A stretch of DNA of 46,461 nucleotides, taken from Thermoflexus sp042408815 (GTDB lineage Bacteria; Chloroflexota; Anaerolineae; Thermoflexales; Thermoflexaceae). A program made the translations under genes and the position numbers. The stretch is from positions 1-46,461 of the forward strand of contig NZ_JBHOQR010000009.1 of NCBI RefSeq assembly GCF_042408815.1, read 5' to 3'. This document shows, one piece after another, positions 8,331 to 15,980 of the stretch. A model generated the notes under the pieces. That model had not been told where the DNA came from, did not search any database, and saw only the letters and a list, made by a program, of their open reading frames with translations. Position 1 is the first letter of the stretch. Each line of letters opens with the position of its first letter.

Positions 8331-8500
8331 ACGATGCCGAAACACCTTAAGGCTATTTTACATCAACGACCCTGAGCACATCCAGAATCGGATGCTCTCC
8401 TCGGAGCGAGGCCGCTCGGATCCCACAGGGGAGCCCGTCGCGCTTCCCCATGTTCTTCCTCCAGGAGGCGCAGGGGACACTCTCCATGGCCGGCTCCAGC

Positions 8501-9736
8501 TCAGCAGGAAACCTGCTGTCGGACAGCCCCCTGAGGATAAGCGACCTCCACCCGATCCCGGGAAGCGAAAGCCAGATACTGATAGAGAGTTCCCACCCCA
8601 TAGAACACAGCTGTAGCGAGGAGCATCGAATCCAGCCCATATTGTTGCTGCAGGAAACCCGAGAGCACCGCCCCGACCATCCATCCCGCTTCCCAAGTCA
8701 GGTTCAGGATCCCGCTCACCGCGGCCCGTCCGCTCGCGGGGACCTGCTCCATACAGAACTCAATATAAAGAGGAGAAGCCATGTTCATCAATGCTCCCCG
8801 TAATACCATGGCCACCGCGGCCAGGGCCGCCTGATCCGTAAGGGCCATGCCGACCAGGAACCCGATGGATAGCCCCTGGGTCAGCGCGACCGTGGCGATC
8901 CGGCCGATCCATCGGGCAATCCGCGGGGCAAGGAGCGTAGCCAACCCGGTGAACGCCGAGGTCAACGCGAATAAAACACCCAGCATGGAATCATCCAGTT
9001 GATAACGCTCATGGAAGTAAACATTCAGAAAAGGAATGCTCAGCGCCGCGCCGATCCCCAGCATCAGATTTGGGAAAGCCATCGCCGGAACCCCCAGGGC
9101 CCGTTTGGGCCATCCCATCGTTGGATTCCCCGGCGACCGGCGCGGAGCTTCCCGGATCCCAAGAAGCGGAAGGACAGCCATGAAGTCCAGAAGGGCGGTG
9201 AAAAGGATCGGTCCGGCGTAGATCGTGGGACCCAGGGGCGTGAAGGCCCGGAACAGATCCGGCAGCATGCTGCCGATCCCCTCGCCCACGAAGCCGGCCC
9301 AGAACAGGACAGCGGAGGCAAGGGCGAACAACCGGGCGCGCTCCGCTCCGGATGCATTTTCGGCCAGAAACGGCGCGTAGGCGATGAAGAACAGGTTGTA
9401 TCCGGCCCCGATGAGGCCGATCCCTACGCCGACCCACACCGGGGAGATCCCCAGACCAACCCCTACGGTCCCAATCGCCATCATTAGGCTCCCCAGAATC
9501 AGCATCGGCCGGCGGCCGATGCGATCCGTCCACCATCCGGCTGGCAGGCCGATCCCCAGGGCGATGGCGGAAGGCAGGGCGTTCAACGCCCCCATGAGCC
9601 CCCGGGGATATCCCAGATCCAGCAGGTGCAGATTCAACCAGAGCCCATAAATGGCGCTGCTCAGCCCATGCAGCGCCATGGCGATGAGGAAGAGCCGGAC
9701 ATTCCGCGTGTAACGGGATCGTTGTAACGTCCGCAT
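8501..9736 (-). CDS. MFS family transporter
   Basis: A 411-aa major facilitator protein with about 12 hydrophobic helices. The loop 2-3 signature is GWWTDRIGRRPMLILGS, matching the MFS G-x-x-x-D-R-x-G-R-R motif. A helix 4-5 region (GAGYNLFFIAYAPFLAENASGAERARLFAL) is like that of drug/sugar exporters in the DHA1/YfkF-type group. The longest frame starts at 9844, but ATG 9736 is preferred: GGGAGGAG stands 5 nt upstream and the protein then opens RTLQRSRYTRNVRLFLIAM. The substrate is not predictable. It is divergent from secG, sharing a roughly 480-bp intergenic region. Confidence 0.9.
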   Translation of the reverse strand: MRTLQRSRYTRNVRLFLIAMALHGLSSAIYGLWLNLHLLDLGYPRGLMGALNALPSAIALGIGLPAGWWTDRIGRRPMLILGSLMMAIGTVGVGLGISPVWVGVGIGLIGAGYNLFFIAYAPFLAENASGAERARLFALASAVLFWAGFVGEGIGSMLPDLFRAFTPLGPTIYAGPILFTALLDFMAVLPLLGIREAPRRSPGNPTMGWPKRALGVPAMAFPNLMLGIGAALSIPFLNVYFHERYQLDDSMLGVLFALTSAFTGLATLLAPRIARWIGRIATVALTQGLSIGFLVGMALTDQAALAAVAMVLRGALMNMASPLYIEFCMEQVPASGRAAVSGILNLTWEAGWMVGAVLSGFLQQQYGLDSMLLATAVFYGVGTLYQYLAFASRDRVEVAYPQGAVRQQVSC

Positions 9737-9969
9737 CCCGCTCCTCCCTTCGAAGAGACAGGTATGGAAAAGGTGTGGCGCGGACCACCCCCGGAGAGAA
9801 CGACGAGGTCCCACCGAATAGGGAGCAAGCAGGGCGCTCCTCATCCAGGGCGCGGCAGGGGAGGCCGTGTTCCCAGACGCAGCCTTCTAACCGGCTATCC
9901 GACGGGGCCAGTGTCCAATCTTATGGGGCCTCTGTAAGAACTGCATAAGTGGGATCCTTATCCCGCATC

Positions 9970-9999
9970 ATGACAAAGAAGCAACGGCTCGGGTATAAT
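9970..9999 (+). promoter_or_regulatory. Sigma-70 promoter for secG
   Basis: ATGACA at 9970-9975 (five of six matches to TTGACA) and a perfect TATAAT at 9994-9999 are separated by 18 bp. Transcription would start near 10006, giving a leader of about 210 nt before the secG GTG. Confidence 0.68.
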
Positions 10000-10138
10000 A
10001 TTCTTCATAGAAGTTGACTGCCTTCAGCGGTCTCCTCCCCCCTATCCTTTCTCTCCTCCTTTTCACGCCCACGGAACTGGGGCAGGAACCCTTCCTCTCT
10101 TGTCGGAATCCGGGCCAGCCCGCCTCATGAACTCCTGA

Positions 10139-10177
10139 CCGGACCAAGCAACTGTCCGGCGCACAGGGGAGAGTTGC
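10139..10177 (+). promoter_or_regulatory. Two mutually exclusive hairpins in the secG leader
   Basis: CCGGAC (10139-10144) can pair with GTCCGG (10154-10159). GCAACT (10148-10153) can pair with AGTTGC (10172-10177). The two stems cross, so only one can form at a time, the geometry of an attenuator or translational switch. The secG Shine-Dalgarno begins about 25 nt further on. The stems are only 6 bp each, so chance is possible. Confidence 0.28.
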
Positions 10178-10215
10178 GTTATCATGGACAGGAACTCTGC
10201 TCGGAGGAAAGGAGC

Positions 10216-10452
10216 GTGATCACGGCCCTGAATATCGCTCAGATCCTGCTGGCGATCGCCTTGATCGCTATCATCCTGCTTCAGGCCGGATCCTCCCAGT
10301 TAGGAGGGGTCTTTGGATTGGGCGATGTGGGAGTGCCCCGCAAGCGCCGGGGGCTGGAGCGCACGGTCTTTAACCTCACGATCTTCCTGGCCGTTCTCTT
10401 CCTGGCCCTGGCGGTAGCCAATGTGATCGTGACCGGGACTCCCGTGGGTTAA
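10216..10452 (+). CDS. secG: Preprotein translocase subunit SecG
   Basis: A 78-aa protein with two transmembrane helices (about residues 5-25 and 52-74) separated by the conserved cytoplasmic loop containing QAGSSQLGGVFG and the GVPRKRRG basic stretch. That pattern is typical of SecG, the small SecYEG subunit that assists SecA-driven export. GTG at 10216 is chosen: GGAGGAAAGGAG lies at 10203-10214 and the product then begins with the first helix. The longer ATG frame from 10174 would add 14 unlikely residues. It has its own promoter at 9970-9999. The gene ends 107 bp before a solute-binding protein. Confidence 0.92.
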   Translation: MITALNIAQILLAIALIAIILLQAGSSQLGGVFGLGDVGVPRKRRGLERTVFNLTIFLAVLFLALAVANVIVTGTPVG

Positions 10453-10525
10453 GGTCTTTTCATGGGTCTCCCCCCCAAGGGCAAAGGTTGAGGAACGGGG
10501 CTAGCGGTGGAGGAGCTCGTTCCCA

Positions 10526-10552
10526 TCTCTTAGTCACTTCAGATCTAAGAGA
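10526..10552 (+). promoter_or_regulatory. Hairpin covering the Shine-Dalgarno of the solute-binding protein gene
   Basis: TCTCTTAG (10526-10533) and CTAAGAGA (10545-10552) form a perfect 8-bp stem with an 11-nt loop. The right arm contains AAGAGA, the only purine-rich ribosome-binding candidate before ATG 10560. Pairing would hide it, so it could act as a translational switch. It may instead be a DNA operator, as the palindrome is also perfect at the DNA level. Confidence 0.42.
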
Positions 10553-10559
10553 GTCCGGT

Positions 10560-12236
10560 ATGGCTTCGCGTCCCCGATATCCAACCCTGGCGCGTGGGCT
10601 ATATTTCCCGCTGGTCCTTATATTGTTCATGGCGCTGAGCCTGGGGGCGTTGATGGCCTCCCTGGCCATCCGGGCGCGCATCGAAACGGTCCCGGCGCGC
10701 GGAGGGCGTTATGTGGAGGCGATAGTGGGCCCCATCACCACCCTGAACCCGCTTCAGATTCAACCTGGGGATCCAGAAGCCGACATCGTCCGCCTCATCT
10801 TCAACAGCTTGGTGCGACTGAACGCGCAGGGATTGCCAGAAGGGGATCTCGCTCAGCGCTGGGAGGTCTCCGAGGACGGGCAGCGCTATACGTTCTATCT
10901 GCGCCCCAATGTCCGCTGGCATGATGGAGCCCCGCTGACCGCAGAGGATGTTCTGTTCACTGTGCGCCTGCTGCAATCGACGGATCTCCCAGGGCCTCCC
11001 GAGCGCGCGCGTCTGTGGCAATCTATCGAAGTGATCCCACTGAACAGCCTGACCGTGCAATTCCGGCTGCCGGAGCCCCTGGCGCTCTTCCCGGATCTTC
11101 TGACTTTTGGGATCTTGCCTGCCCATGTTCTGCGCGATGTGCCACCCATCCAGATCCCAACGCACCCGTTCAACTTGAACCCCATCGGGACCGGACCCTA
11201 TCGGGTGATCTCCGTGCATGTAGAGGAAGGCCGGATCCAGCGAGTGATCCTTTCCGCCAGCTCTTTCTACTTCCGCGGCCCGCCCCTGCTGGAACAGGTG
11301 GAGTTCCGGATTTTCCCGGACACTCGCACAGCGCTCCAAGCCTATCGAGCCGGGGAAGTTCAGGGCGTCGCCCGCATCGCCCCCTCCGACTGGGATCAAA
11401 TCCGCACCCTGCCTTCCCTGAATCTATACTCAGCGATCCTCTCGAGCTACCACACGATCCTGTTGAATCATGCCTCCCCTCTGTTCCGGGAGCGGGAGGT
11501 GCGGGAAGCCCTCTGGCTGGCCCTGGATCGCCAGCGCCTGATCGATCAGTTCCTGGCCGGCCAGGGGGTGGTGGCCAGCAGCCCTATCCCCCCTGGCAAC
11601 TGGGCCTTTCATCCCCAGCTTCCGCCAGTTCCCTACGACCCGGGGAAAGCACGGGCGCTGCTGGAAGCGCGGGGTTGGGTGATCCCGGCAGGGGGCACAG
11701 TGCGACAAAAAGAGAACCTCACGTTGCGTTTCCGTCTCGCAGCGAGCGCGGACGGCTTTCATGACCTCATCGCCCAGGAGATCGCCCGACAGTGGCAGGC
11801 GATCGGGATCGCCGTCGATGTGGATCCCATCCCGGGAGATCTGGTGGGGCAGATCCTGGCCCCCCATCGCTTCGACGCCGCGCTGGTCGAGCTCATGGTC
11901 CCGGGAGACCCCGATCCCTATCCGTTCTGGCATGAAACCCAGGTGGATGTCGGACAGAATTATGGCGGGTTCCGGGATCGGGACATCAGCGAGGTGATCG
12001 AAGAGGCCCGCCGGACGCCGGATATCGCCCGCCGCCGGGAACTTTACTGGCGCTTCCAGGAGCTGTTCCAGGAAAAAGTCCCCGCCATCCTGCTTTTCTA
12101 TCCGGTTTACACCTTCGCCGCGGATGAGCGGATCTCGGGGATCCAGATGGGGGCGCTGCTCAATTCGCCGGCCGATCGCTTCGATGGCATCATTGAATGG
12201 TATACATTAGTCCGCCGTCGGATTACTGTGCGATAG
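10560..12236 (+). CDS. ABC transporter solute-binding protein, family 5 (oligopeptide/DppA-OppA-like)
   Basis: A 558-aa extracellular binding protein. Residues about 12-38 form a hydrophobic signal-anchor or signal peptide (GLYFPLVLILFMALSLGALMASLAI) without an obvious lipobox Cys. The SBP_bac_5 core follows: VEAIVGPITTLNPLQ, LAQRWEVSEDGQRYTFYLRPNVRWHDG, GTGPYRV and the C-terminal lobe with PDPYPFWH. Family members bind peptides, nickel or sugars. No permease or ATPase genes are adjacent, so it is an orphan component. The start at 10560 is preferred over the in-frame upstream start at 10488 because the signal helix follows closely. A hairpin overlaps its ribosome-binding site. Confidence 0.92.
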   Translation: MASRPRYPTLARGLYFPLVLILFMALSLGALMASLAIRARIETVPARGGRYVEAIVGPITTLNPLQIQPGDPEADIVRLIFNSLVRLNAQGLPEGDLAQRWEVSEDGQRYTFYLRPNVRWHDGAPLTAEDVLFTVRLLQSTDLPGPPERARLWQSIEVIPLNSLTVQFRLPEPLALFPDLLTFGILPAHVLRDVPPIQIPTHPFNLNPIGTGPYRVISVHVEEGRIQRVILSASSFYFRGPPLLEQVEFRIFPDTRTALQAYRAGEVQGVARIAPSDWDQIRTLPSLNLYSAILSSYHTILLNHASPLFREREVREALWLALDRQRLIDQFLAGQGVVASSPIPPGNWAFHPQLPPVPYDPGKARALLEARGWVIPAGGTVRQKENLTLRFRLAASADGFHDLIAQEIARQWQAIGIAVDVDPIPGDLVGQILAPHRFDAALVELMVPGDPDPYPFWHETQVDVGQNYGGFRDRDISEVIEEARRTPDIARRRELYWRFQELFQEKVPAILLFYPVYTFAADERISGIQMGALLNSPADRFDGIIEWYTLVRRRITVR

Positions 12237-12367
12237 GAGGGAATCCCTTCTCCCCCAAATGGGAACGTGATCATGCCATTGGGCTCGGATCCGAAAGGCA
12301 AGCCCGGGCAGGCTGGATCTCCCCGGGGGCACGGCGATCGCTGGACCCGATAGGAGGCACAGGCTCG

Positions 12368-12862
12368 ATGGAGTTTCTGAATCGCCATTCATTTCTGGTA
12401 GCCGGCGGTCTGACCCTGCTGGGCCTAGGCGCCTTTTTATGGCTCCGACGCGCCGGATGGGTTGGGTGGGGATTTTGGGCCCTTATCCTGATGGCCATGG
12501 CCGTCTTCTGGCTCGCCATGCGGACCCGCCCTACCCCGCACCTCGCCTCGGAGGCAGAGATTGAGGCAGCCCTTCGGTCGGGGCGACCGGTGCTGGTTTA
12601 TTGGTTTTCCAACTATTGACTGGGCTGTCTCTCCCTTCACCCTGCCGTGCGCAGGATTGAGCAGGATTGGCGTCAAGGGCAGGTGCTCTATGTGGAGGCC
12701 CTCAGCCCAGCGGGGCGATCCTTCGGGAGGACCTATGGATTGCGGTTTACGCCATCCTTTGCGCTGTTCGATGGGCAGGGACGGATGATCCGCACCTGGA
12801 CAGGGGTCGCGGAGGCTCCAACGTCGGCGGCGCTGGAGGAAAGCCTGAAAGGATCACCCTGA
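12368..12862 (+). CDS. Candidate selenoprotein: membrane-anchored thioredoxin-like protein with UxxC active site
   Basis: The frame from ATG 12368 (AGGAGG 10 nt upstream) encodes two N-terminal hydrophobic helices (about 8-26 and 33-51). A thioredoxin-like domain follows. It reads PVLVYWFSNY, then an in-frame TGA at 12617-12619, then LGCLSLHPAVRRIEQDW without any frame change to the TGA stop at 12860. The TGA falls exactly at the first position of the redox CxxC motif (residue 84; the second Cys is 87). The thioredoxin cis-Pro motif (TPSF, P129) lies downstream. If TGA is read as selenocysteine the product is 164 aa, membrane-anchored, with its redox domain probably outside. Otherwise this is a pseudogene cut after 83 aa or a sequencing error. 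No sel genes are in the window. Confidence 0.68.
12617..12660 (+). promoter_or_regulatory. Possible bacterial SECIS element after the in-frame TGA
   Basis: Downstream of the TGA (12617-12619) a stem-loop can form. TCA (12637-12639) plus CCTGC (12641-12645) pair with GCAGG (12651-12655) plus TGA (12658-12660), leaving a small asymmetric internal loop containing a U. The apical loop CGTGC (12646-12650) begins 26 nt after the TGA and has a G in its second position. Distance and loop G fit the published bacterial SECIS model; the stem is short. Confidence 0.42.
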
Positions 12863-12893
12863 GGGGGGCTGCCTGGAAGCTCCTCTCCCCCTC
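12861..12893. terminator. Inverted repeat between convergent genes
   Basis: GAGGGGG (12861-12867) and CCCCCTC (12887-12893) flank the gap between the thioredoxin-like gene and the convergent unknown gene. They could form a stem serving both directions. There is no T-run, so this is a weak terminator call. Confidence 0.28.
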
Positions 12894-12899
12894 CCCCGG

Positions 12900-13550
12900 T
12901 TATGCCTCCCGATGGGGAGGGAGCAAAGACCATCCCCGTCGCCCCAACCAACGAGCCAGCTCGGTAGCCACCAGCCAAGCGCTGGCCTCAAAGAAAGCAT
13001 AGGTCCGGCGCACGGAATCCGGGGGAGCGGCTTCCAGATCGGCATTCTCCGCTACCCAGACGACGCGCTCCATCTCCTCAATCCGCTCCAACACCTCCCC
13101 CGGCGTGCCCGGCACCGGGATGTCGGCATAGCTCGGACGACGCTGGTGGGGAAAAGTCACCGCGTAATCCGGCAAGCGAGGCAGGATCCCCATCGCCAAG
13201 TAGGCATGATGGAAAAAGAAAATCTGATCGCCTGGACGAGCCAGTTCAAAAGCCGGCATAAACCGGAACCCCGCCGCCTCCCATTCCGACCAGTCCACCA
13301 TGACCCGTTCGACGAGGGCGCGCAACTCGGCCAGCGAGGGAACGGCGGAGGTGCGCAGGGTAAGGATGAAACCTTCCCGGACCTCCGAGAGATGATCGAG
13401 GGCATCATGCAGGGTCGCCTGAGCCTTCTCGGGCAAGGGCTCTCCCTGAATCCGGCGGGCGAGGGCCGTCCGGGTCTGCTCCGCCAGTTGTCCCAATGCC
13501 TGCAATGCCTGAAGGCCGGCCCGCAGATCCCACAACTGCATCCATCTCAC
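12900..13550 (-). CDS. Unknown protein, 216 aa
   Basis: I do not recognise this family. The N-terminal half (residues about 5-100) is helical, rich in Ala/Leu/Glu/Gln (LRAGLQALQALGQLAEQTRTALARR). A central region, IFFFHHAYLAMGILPRLPDY, carries a His pair in a hydrophobic setting. The C-terminal third is helical again and ends in a basic tail. No signal peptide or clear membrane helix is seen, so it is probably cytoplasmic. Third-position GC is high and the frame is clean, supporting a real gene. Start ATG 13550 (alternative ATG three codons on) follows AAAGGGGTGAG. It is convergent with the candidate selenoprotein gene. Confidence 0.72.
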   Translation of the reverse strand: MRWMQLWDLRAGLQALQALGQLAEQTRTALARRIQGEPLPEKAQATLHDALDHLSEVREGFILTLRTSAVPSLAELRALVERVMVDWSEWEAAGFRFMPAFELARPGDQIFFFHHAYLAMGILPRLPDYAVTFPHQRRPSYADIPVPGTPGEVLERIEEMERVVWVAENADLEAAPPDSVRRTYAFFEASAWLVATELARWLGRRGWSLLPPHREA

Positions 13551-13842
13551 CCCTTTCTCTCAGGTTTCGGGCCCAGGTGCTGCAACCCTATATTATGATC
13601 TTAACGCCCCCGCCAGGCTCGTGCCAGAGGCCTACAACCTTTCAGAGCGCTCCGATCCAACCCTCCGGCAACCGCCCCCCACGGTTTGGAAGAGCTCCTG
13701 CCCCGACTCTCACTGTCGCCGAAGCGGCTCCTAACGGCCTCTTTCACCCTTCCCAGCCGGCCACCATGGACGATCCGGATCCCCCCTCTCCATTGGGCGG
13801 AGCAGAGGAGGCCCCATCCCAGCCTGAGGGGCCCGGCGCGGC

Positions 13843-14970
13843 TTAGTCCAGGGGATGTGAGAGACCCGCGCGCGAACCGGGCTCCACACCGACACGACGC
13901 CAGTGGCGGCGGCGCAGCCACGCCAGGTAGCGCGGGATCAACCTGATGTAGAGGCGATAGAGCGCCGGCCATGGCGTGTAATCCCATGTTCCAATAAACC
14001 GCACATATCGCCCCCCGAACCCTCGCTTAAAGCGATACACCCCCCACAGGGGATCGCTCTCGGCTGGCACCGCCGGCGCCCCCCAGAAGTCATACCGCCG
14101 GCATCCGACCGACCGCGCCCAGCGGATGGCTTCCCATTGCAACCGGTAGTTGGGCATCTTCTCCCGATGCCGATCCCGCGAGGCCCCATAGAAATACCAC
14201 GCGGTGGACCCAAAACGATAGATCACCGCCATCGCCACCGGCTCCCCTTCCACCTCTGCCAGCAGCGGGCGCGCATATCCGGCCTCATAAAACATCGTCC
14301 ACGCCTGCCGATAATACGCCCGAGGGCGGATCACGAAATGGTCTCGCGCAGCCGTCTCCTCATAAAGATCGTAAAGGAGATCGAAAGCCTCGGGGCCTAC
14401 AGGCCGCACGCGCACCCCTTTTCGCTCCGCCAATCGGATGTTATACCGGGTTTTGGAGTGCATCGCCCGAAGCAATTCCTCCTCACTCGCTGTGAGATCG
14501 AGCCACAAACTGGCAGGGAACTGAACAAATTCCGCAGAGGATCGCCATCCCCGGCGCTGGAGCAACGTTTTCAACGGGACCTCCACTGGATCGCAGGGCC
14601 CCTCCGCTGCCGGGCCCTCGGCCTCCACTACCTCCGGATCGATCCGGACGAGAATCGCGCGGTGCCGACGCGCTTCCTCTTCCAGATCGCCCAGGACCGC
14701 CTCCGCCGCTTCGGTGTCCGAGGGATCCAGCAACGGCCCCCGCGGGAGATAAAAGATCCCCAGGAGGCCCAGACGATCCCGCCGGTAAAGGGCCTGGGCC
14801 ACCGCCCGAACGCGCCCCCTCTCGTCTTTCCACACCCACCGAAACGGCCGCCAGCCATATCCTGCCTTGAACGTCCCCCACAGCCCCGTCTGGAGGATAT
14901 GCGGGGCAGGCAACTGGAGGAGCGTCTGGTCCCAAACTTCCGGGTCGTGAATCAGGGAACGGTGGATCAT
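13843..14970 (-). CDS. FemAB-like peptidyltransferase (FemX/GNAT fold), paralogue 1
   Basis: A 375-aa member of the FemAB/FemX family, which adds amino acids from aminoacyl-tRNA to lipid II or related acceptors. It has two GNAT-like domains: PHILQTGLWGTFKAGYGW near the start, MHSKTRYNIRLAERKGVRV in the middle, the WYFYGASRDRHREKMPNYRLQWEAIRWA segment typical of the family, and LWGVYRFKRGFGGRYVRFIG near the end. The Tyr/Phe-Lys-Arg-Gly-Phe-Gly motif is shared with its neighbour. Its start overlaps the stop of the upstream paralogue by 4 bp (ATGA), so they are coupled. Acceptor and amino acid are unknown; the role is probably peptidoglycan bridge formation or protein aminoacylation. Confidence 0.88.
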   Translation of the reverse strand: MIHRSLIHDPEVWDQTLLQLPAPHILQTGLWGTFKAGYGWRPFRWVWKDERGRVRAVAQALYRRDRLGLLGIFYLPRGPLLDPSDTEAAEAVLGDLEEEARRHRAILVRIDPEVVEAEGPAAEGPCDPVEVPLKTLLQRRGWRSSAEFVQFPASLWLDLTASEEELLRAMHSKTRYNIRLAERKGVRVRPVGPEAFDLLYDLYEETAARDHFVIRPRAYYRQAWTMFYEAGYARPLLAEVEGEPVAMAVIYRFGSTAWYFYGASRDRHREKMPNYRLQWEAIRWARSVGCRRYDFWGAPAVPAESDPLWGVYRFKRGFGGRYVRFIGTWDYTPWPALYRLYIRLIPRYLAWLRRRHWRRVGVEPGSRAGLSHPLD

Positions 14971-15977
14971 ACGAGGCCCAACCTTTTAAGGAAGCGGTAA
15001 AGCCAAGGGAAATACACTCGATCGAACGCCCCGACCCAGCGCACCACCCGGCCGCCGAATCCGCGCTTGAAGCGATACACCCCCCACAGCCCATCCCGCC
15101 GGGTCGTGAACTGGGCCTCGAGGACCTCGGGATCCTCATCCGGGACCCCCCACAGGTCATACCAGCGGCAACCCCGCGCCCGGGCCCAGCGCATCGCCGC
15201 CCACTGGAGGGCATAGGTGGGCATCTTATCCCGGTGGCGATCCCCAGAGGCCCCGTAGAAATACCATGCTCGCTCCCCCCACGCGAAAGCCATCAGAGCA
15301 GCCACAGCCTCCTCTTCATAAAACGCCAGCCAGAGGCGAGCAAGGTGAGGAACAAACCGCTCATAGGCGGTCCGATAGTAATCGAACGTGTGGATGGCAA
15401 ACCGATCCCGTGCCGCTGTCTGTCGCAATAACCGATAAAACAGAGGGAGATCCTCTGGCTGAGCTTCGCGGACCTGCACGCCTTTCCGCTCCGCCAGCCG
15501 GATATTGTAACGAGTTTTGGGATGCATCGCCTGGAGAAGCGCCTCCTCTTCGCCCTCCAGGGACACCAGGATCGTCCGTCGGGGCTGGACTGGGGAGGCC
15601 GGCCGGAATCCCAGGGCCGTCAGATCCAGCTGGAGCTCCCCCTCGAGGACATCCGGCTCGATCCGCAACCAGAGGGCACGGGTTTCCCGGGCGAGGCGAT
15701 CCAGCGCAGCCAGGAGCATGCGGAAGATCTCCGGACGCTGCCAATCGCCGACCGGCCCTTTGGGGACATAAAGGATGCAAAAGCAGGGGGGAAGAGGACG
15801 GATCAGGACCTGAAGGCCGGCCCGGAACTCCCCCCGTTCGGCCAGCAACAACCGACGGGCTTGCCAGCCGAAATCCGCCTTCAGATCCCCCCACGGAGCG
15901 GTCTGGAGCACGTGGGCTTCAGGATGGCGCTCCAGAAAAGCCATCCAGGTCCGGGCATCGACCTCCCAGGCGTCCAT
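14967..15977 (-). CDS. FemAB-like peptidyltransferase, paralogue 2
   Basis: A 336-aa protein sharing the same landmarks as the downstream gene: AHVLQTAPWGDLKADFGW, MHPKTRYNIRLAERKGVQV, WYFYGASGDRHRDKMPTYALQW and LWGVYRFKRGFGGRVVRWVG. The pair clearly arose by duplication. It lacks a long coiled-coil insertion of the kind seen in Staphylococcus FemA. It starts 3 bp after the stop of an OmpR-type response regulator and overlaps the next FemAB gene by 4 bp, forming one three-gene unit. Two enzymes may act one after the other on a bridge, as FemA and FemB do, but this is inference. Confidence 0.88.
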   Translation of the reverse strand: MDAWEVDARTWMAFLERHPEAHVLQTAPWGDLKADFGWQARRLLLAERGEFRAGLQVLIRPLPPCFCILYVPKGPVGDWQRPEIFRMLLAALDRLARETRALWLRIEPDVLEGELQLDLTALGFRPASPVQPRRTILVSLEGEEEALLQAMHPKTRYNIRLAERKGVQVREAQPEDLPLFYRLLRQTAARDRFAIHTFDYYRTAYERFVPHLARLWLAFYEEEAVAALMAFAWGERAWYFYGASGDRHRDKMPTYALQWAAMRWARARGCRWYDLWGVPDEDPEVLEAQFTTRRDGLWGVYRFKRGFGGRVVRWVGAFDRVYFPWLYRFLKRLGLV

Positions 15978-15980
15978 CGC

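Noticed and set aside
13551..13842. Possible small gene between the unknown 216-aa gene and the first FemAB gene
   Set aside because: All frames are short or composed of shadow-like Pro/Ser/Arg stretches; nothing but an AT-rich patch near 13588-13606 was seen.
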